DNA from: Streptomyces sp. ICBB 8177
Lineage (GTDB): Bacteria > Actinomycetota > Actinomycetes > Streptomycetales > Streptomycetaceae
Direction: 5' to 3'
Length of the DNA: 64,000 bases
Assembly (NCBI RefSeq): GCF_003144095.1
Contig: NZ_NSKH01000018.1
Span: forward strand, 217,716-281,715
Numbering within the stretch: position 1 is the stretch's first letter; each line of letters begins with the position of its first letter. Below the pieces are notes generated by a model. It searched no databases. It was given only the letters and a program-made list of their open reading frames with translations, and was not told the DNA's origin. Shown in pieces: positions 60,556 to 64,000 of the stretch. A program made the position numbers and the translations under genes.

Positions 60556-61404
60556 TCAGGCCGCGGCGGGCAGGGCGGCGAGGAAGGCGTCGATCTCGGC
60601 GTTGACGGCCTGGGGGTTCTCCCGCGCGGCGAGGTGCGCCGTGTGCCGCAGTACGCGGAAGGTGCTGCCCTCGATGGCGTCGGCCATCTTCCGCACCACG
60701 TGCACGGGGAACTGGCTGTCCTCCTCGCCCGCGATGATCAGGACGGGCACGTTCCGGATGGTGCCCAGGCGGCGGTGCTCGTCCTTGCGGCCGATCAGGA
60801 TGCCGCGCAGCGCCCAGGCGACCGACTTCGGATCGTCCCGCAGCACGAAGTCGATGAACTCGGTGAACTCGGCGTTGCCGGCCTCGGCCGTGGGACCGGC
60901 GAACGCGGCGCGAGCGGCCTTTGCGGCCAGCGGCGGCATCTTCGCGTGCAACGAGAGATAGGCGGACAGCGCGGTGGCCCAGACGCTCTCGAACGTCGTG
61001 GGCAGCGAGGCGGTGCAGTTGATGCCGATCGCCGCGGTGGTGCGTTCCGGGTGGTAGGCGGGGAAGACCCCGGCGAGCATGCCGCCCCAGCTGTTGCCCA
61101 CCAGGACGCACCTGTCGATGCCGAGCGCGTCGAGGATCTCCACGAGCACGTCGGCGCAGTCCTTGAGGTCGATGAGCTTGCGCAGAGCGTCGGACTTGCC
61201 GTGCCCGGGGCTGTCGACGAGGACGACGCGGTGGGTGGGGGCGAAGTGCTCGTACTGGTACCGCCACATGGTGCCGTCCATCATCAGGCTGGGCCAGCAC
61301 ACCATGGCCGGGCCCTCGGGACGGCCGCCGACGCGTACGTTGACGAGGCCGAGCGAGGTGGGGATCAGTGCTTCGGTGAGCTCTTCGAGCCAGTTCGCGT
61401 TCAT
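60556..61404 (-). CDS. Alpha/beta-hydrolase
   Basis: A 282-residue hydrolase. Nucleophile S105 lies in the elbow VLVGNSWGGMLAG, the oxyanion part in VCWPSLMMDGTMW, the acid probably in IAGEEDSQFP, and the His in LRHTAHLA. VVLVDSPGHGKSDAL is standard for the family. The start at MNANWLEE has GAAGGGA seven bases upstream; the ATG two codons earlier is too near it. Likely esterase, lactonase or C-C hydrolase; substrate unknown. Confidence 0.9.
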   Translation of the reverse strand: MNANWLEELTEALIPTSLGLVNVRVGGRPEGPAMVCWPSLMMDGTMWRYQYEHFAPTHRVVLVDSPGHGKSDALRKLIDLKDCADVLVEILDALGIDRCVLVGNSWGGMLAGVFPAYHPERTTAAIGINCTASLPTTFESVWATALSAYLSLHAKMPPLAAKAARAAFAGPTAEAGNAEFTEFIDFVLRDDPKSVAWALRGILIGRKDEHRRLGTIRNVPVLIIAGEEDSQFPVHVVRKMADAIEGSTFRVLRHTAHLAARENPQAVNAEIDAFLAALPAAA

Positions 61405-61475
61405 GGTCATTCCCTTCGGGAGGGAGCATGCCTTGCGGTCACTGGTACCGTAACACTACTAGTTTCAATTCACTA
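61405..61475. promoter_or_regulatory. Short gap with repeated CACTACTA boxes between HxlR and hydrolase
   Basis: The HxlR and hydrolase genes run in the same direction here. The gap has CACTACTAGTTTC and CACTACTACT about 20 bp apart and AT-rich sequence, a promoter/operator candidate for the hydrolase-SnoaL pair. Confidence 0.4.
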
Positions 61476-61946
61476 CTACTCACCTGATTCAGCATCACCC
61501 TCGCCGGTCGGCACCGGCCGCAGTGCCGAGGCGTCGATGGGGCGGTGGCAGTTGCTGCACGCGAGGTAGGGGTCGGTCGGCGCACCGCAGGCGGTGTGCA
61601 TCAACTGGTGACGGGCGGTGCCGCCGCCCGCCGCATGCGTCTCGGCCCACCGCGTGATGGTCACGATCGCGGGGACGACGAGTTCGCGGGCGCTGCCGGT
61701 GAGCCGGTACTCGTACCACGGCTTGTCCGGCCGATAGGCGTGCTTCGTGAGCAGGCCCAGCTCGGTCAGGCTGTTCAGGCGCGCGGTGAGGATGTTCGCC
61801 GAGATGCCCAGGGCCCGCTTGAGCTCGCCGAACCGCCCTACGCCGAAGAACACCTCCCGCAGGATCTGGTAGTTCCAGCGCTCGGAGATCGCGGCCAGGA
61901 ACTCCTGCCCGTTCTGAAAGGTGACGTGACTCCCGCGATCGGACAC
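61476..61946 (-). CDS. HxlR-family transcriptional regulator
   Basis: A 156-residue winged-helix regulator: LAAISERWNYQILREVFFGV, RFGELKRALGISANILTARL and LTKHAYRPDKPWYEYRLTGS are the HxlR/MarR-type HTH and wing. The C-terminal CGAPTDPYLACSNCH has Cys at three spaced positions plus His, suggesting a zinc site. GTG start with GGAGAAG upstream. It should sense a reactive or aromatic compound and regulate the hydrolase-SnoaL genes downstream. Confidence 0.9.
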   Translation of the reverse strand: MSDRGSHVTFQNGQEFLAAISERWNYQILREVFFGVGRFGELKRALGISANILTARLNSLTELGLLTKHAYRPDKPWYEYRLTGSARELVVPAIVTITRWAETHAAGGGTARHQLMHTACGAPTDPYLACSNCHRPIDASALRPVPTGEGDAESGE

Positions 61947-62139
61947 GGCTTCTCCGTTTCCCGTGAGGTGGGGGCGTGGACGGTGTGGTTCCGGAATGCA
62001 AGTAGTTGCCTGGTGCCACTGTAGGCCGGGTCCGCGGCGGGAGCCCGGTGAGTCGCCTCACGACGAGAGCGGCCCCGCGAGGAGGCCCGCCTCCGGTGCC
62101 CCGCCGTGCCCGCGCCGCCCCGTCGTTAAGATGCTCGTG

Positions 62140-62240
62140 CCCAGGACGGCTCTGGGGGAGGAAACCGGTGCGAGTCCGGTGCGGTCCCGCCACTGTCACC
62201 CCGTTCGACCGGGGGAGCCAGGAACTCCCGCCGTCCCTCT
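62140..62240 (+). ncRNA. Cobalamin riboswitch
   Basis: The leader of cobN. Closing stem GGACGGC/GCCGTCC (62144-62150 with 62230-62236), the GAGGAAACCGGTGCGAGTCCGG segment at about 62157-62180 and the B12-box-type GCGGTCCCGCCACTGTCACC that follows are the conserved aptamer parts, then GGGGGAGCCAGGAACTCCC. Adenosylcobalamin binding would lower cobN expression. The cobN GTG lies 43 nt after the closing stem, so control of translation initiation is likely. Confidence 0.93.
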
Positions 62241-62278
62241 CCCACCCGGGGCGCGGACCCCGAGGAAGGCACGCCGCC

Positions 62279-64000
62279 GTGATCCTGCTGCTGTCCACCT
62301 CCGACACCGACCTGCTGAGCGCGCGCGCCGCCGAGGGGCCGGTTTCCTACCGGTGGGCCAACCCGGCGCGGCTGGACCTGGACGCGCTACCGGGACTGCT
62401 GGAGGGCACCGACCTCGTCGTCGTGCGTCTGCTGGGCGGGGTGCGGGCCTGGCAGGAGGGGCTCGACCTGCTGCTGGCCGGGCCGCGCCCGGTCGTCGTG
62501 CTCACCGGCGAACAGGCCCCCGACGCCCAGCTGATGGCGGCGTCCACGGTGCCGGTGGGCATCGCCGCCGAGGCGCACGCCTACCTCGCACACGGCGGCC
62601 CGGGCAACCTCGGGCAGCTCGCCCGCTTCCTGTCCGACACCGTGCTGCTGACCGGCCACGGCTTCGAACCGCCGAGCCCCGCGCCGAGTTGGGGCGCGCT
62701 GGAGCGCGAAGCGCGCGGCGCCGAAGGCCCCGAGGTCGCCGTCCTGTACTACCGCGCCCATCACATGAGCGGCAACACCGGCTTCGTGGACGCCCTGTGC
62801 CGCGCGATCGAGGACGCGGGCGGGCGGCCCAAGCCCCTGTACGTCGCCTCGCTGCGCGCGCCCGAGCCGGAGTTGCTGGCCGCGCTCGGCACCGCCGACG
62901 CGATCGTGACCACCGTGCTTGCGGCCGGCGGCACACGGCCCGCCGACGCCTCGGCCGGCGGCGACGAGGAAGCGTGGGACGCGGGCGCGCTGGCCTCCCT
63001 CGACGTGCCCGTGCTCCAGGCGCTGTGCCTGACCGGGCCGCGTACCGCGTGGGAGGAGAACGACGAGGGGCTCTCCCCGCTGGACGCGGCGACCCAGGTC
63101 GCGGTGCCGGAGTTCGACGGACGGCTGATCACCGTGCCGTTCTCCTTCAAGGAGATCGACGCCGACGGCCTGCCCTCCTACGTCGCCGACCCCGAACGCG
63201 CCGCCCGCGTCGCCGGGATCGCGGTGCGCCACGCCCGCCTGCGCCACATCCCGGTGGCCGCCAGGCGCCTCGCCCTCGTGCTGTCCGCGTACCCCACGAA
63301 GCACTCGCGCATCGGCAACGCGGTCGGTCTGGACACCCCTGCCAGCGCGGTGGCGCTGCTGCGCAGGCTGCGGGCGGACGGCTGGGACTTCGGCGGCGAC
63401 GACATCCCCGGGCTCGTCTCGGGCGACGGCGACGAGCTGATCCGCGAGCTGATCGAGGCCGGCGGCCACGACCAGGAGTGGCTGACCGAGGAGCAGCTCG
63501 CCCGCAACCCGGTGCGCGTCCCGGCCGCCGACTACCGCCGCTGGTTCGCCCAACTGCCCCGGGAGTTGCGGGAGTCGGTGGAGGAACACTGGGGGCCCGC
63601 GCCCGGCGAGATGTTCGTGGACCGCAGCCGCAACCCCGAGGGCGACATCGTGCTGGCCGCGCTGCGGTACGGCAACCTGCTCGTGCTCATCCAGCCCCCG
63701 CGCGGTTTCGGCGAGAATCCCATCGCCATCTACCACGACCCCGACCTGCCGCCGTCCCACCACTACCTGGCCGCCTACCGCTGGATCGCCGCGCGGCGCG
63801 AGGAGGGCGGCTTCGGCGCCGACGCGATGGTGCACCTGGGCAAGCACGGCAACCTGGAGTGGCTGCCGGGCAAGAACGCGGGCCTGTCCGCCGCCTGCGG
63901 TCCCGACGCGGCCCTCGGCGACCTGCCGCTGGTCTACCCGTTCCTGGTCAACGATCCCGGCGAGGGCACGCAGGCCAAGCGCCGCGCGCACGCCACGCTC
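62279..64000 (+). CDS. cobN: Cobaltochelatase large subunit, N-terminal part (runs off window)
   Basis: The frame is open to the window end (574 codons seen of about 1,200-1,300 usual). GTG start behind GAGGAAGGC. VLYYRAHHMSGNTGFVDALC, VLSAYPTKHSRIGNAVGLDT and MVHLGKHGNLEWLPGKNAGL are CobN/BchH-family blocks; HGKHGNLEWLPG is the best known. CobN with CobS and CobT inserts cobalt into the ring in the aerobic route. It is controlled by the riboswitch just upstream. Confidence 0.96.
   Translation, partial: MILLLSTSDTDLLSARAAEGPVSYRWANPARLDLDALPGLLEGTDLVVVRLLGGVRAWQEGLDLLLAGPRPVVVLTGEQAPDAQLMAASTVPVGIAAEAHAYLAHGGPGNLGQLARFLSDTVLLTGHGFEPPSPAPSWGALEREARGAEGPEVAVLYYRAHHMSGNTGFVDALCRAIEDAGGRPKPLYVASLRAPEPELLAALGTADAIVTTVLAAGGTRPADASAGGDEEAWDAGALASLDVPVLQALCLTGPRTAWEENDEGLSPLDAATQVAVPEFDGRLITVPFSFKEIDADGLPSYVADPERAARVAGIAVRHARLRHIPVAARRLALVLSAYPTKHSRIGNAVGLDTPASAVALLRRLRADGWDFGGDDIPGLVSGDGDELIRELIEAGGHDQEWLTEEQLARNPVRVPAADYRRWFAQLPRELRESVEEHWGPAPGEMFVDRSRNPEGDIVLAALRYGNLLVLIQPPRGFGENPIAIYHDPDLPPSHHYLAAYRWIAARREEGGFGADAMVHLGKHGNLEWLPGKNAGLSAACGPDAALGDLPLVYPFLVNDPGEGTQAKRRAHATL

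Noticed and set aside
1-64000. CRISPR array or cas genes
   Set aside because: No regularly spaced repeat of 23-40 bp and no cas-type protein was seen; the repeats present are short tandem runs without spacers.

Overview
The window is very GC-rich, with long GC3-biased genes, frequent GTG/TTG starts, ATGA/GTGA stop-start overlaps, mycothiol enzymology, XRE/DUF397 gene pairs and a Streptomyces-type parS palindrome. It is almost certainly Streptomyces or a close relative. All calls were made by reading; no database search was run.

Region 1 (about 1-16.6 kb) is part of a biosynthetic cluster, most likely for a glycosylated aromatic polyketide. A leftward operon carries a DHA2 exporter, mycothiol S-conjugate amidase, zinc-less oxidoreductase, second DHA2 exporter, GT1 glycosyltransferase and a truncated SRPBCC cyclase. 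It is transcribed away from a TetR regulator with a clear palindromic operator candidate. Next come a hemerythrin protein, an aromatic FAD hydroxylase, a PadR-like regulator coupled to an SDR that lacks the catalytic Tyr, a third DHA2 exporter, an aldo/keto reductase and a P450-ferredoxin pair. No ketosynthase lies in the window, so the core is off the left edge.

Region 2 (16.6-43.2 kb) is mostly housekeeping and accessory genes: dcd, tRNA-Gly(CCC), two GNAT acetyltransferases around an 8-bp tandem repeat, and two paralogous cassettes of membrane protein, NarL-type kinase and response regulator. The membrane-protein genes of both cassettes share an upstream GGTGGA-N8-TCCACC element. Then follow a STAS protein, a NERD-helicase, an OYE reductase, a probable frameshifted membrane-protein gene, an aquaglyceroporin, a membrane-anchored Mrr-like protein, a GH5 endoglycoceramidase-like enzyme and two large APC permeases. 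One permease ends in an OB-fold; a perfect parS site lies just upstream of it.

Region 3 (43.2-51.3 kb and 62.1-64 kb) is the corrin-ring locus: cobM, cbiD, cobK, cobIJ fusion, cobH, cobG, and cobN behind a cobalamin riboswitch. It is flanked by sodF with a Nur-type box. cobG (oxygen-dependent route) and cbiD (anaerobic-route counterpart of CobF) occur together.

Region 4 (51.4-62.1 kb) is an accessory island lying between cobG and cobN. It holds a 43-residue Asp/Gly/Pro-rich peptide gene coupled by a GTGA overlap to a PIMT-like methyltransferase (an imiditide-like RiPP candidate), a small secreted protein, a 5'-truncated IS5-type transposase, a serine-recombinase-like protein without the catalytic Ser, two XRE/DUF5753 regulators with DUF6879 and DUF397 partners, a chain of tiny genes, a TTA-containing APH-like kinase, and an alpha/beta-hydrolase/SnoaL pair beside an HxlR regulator.
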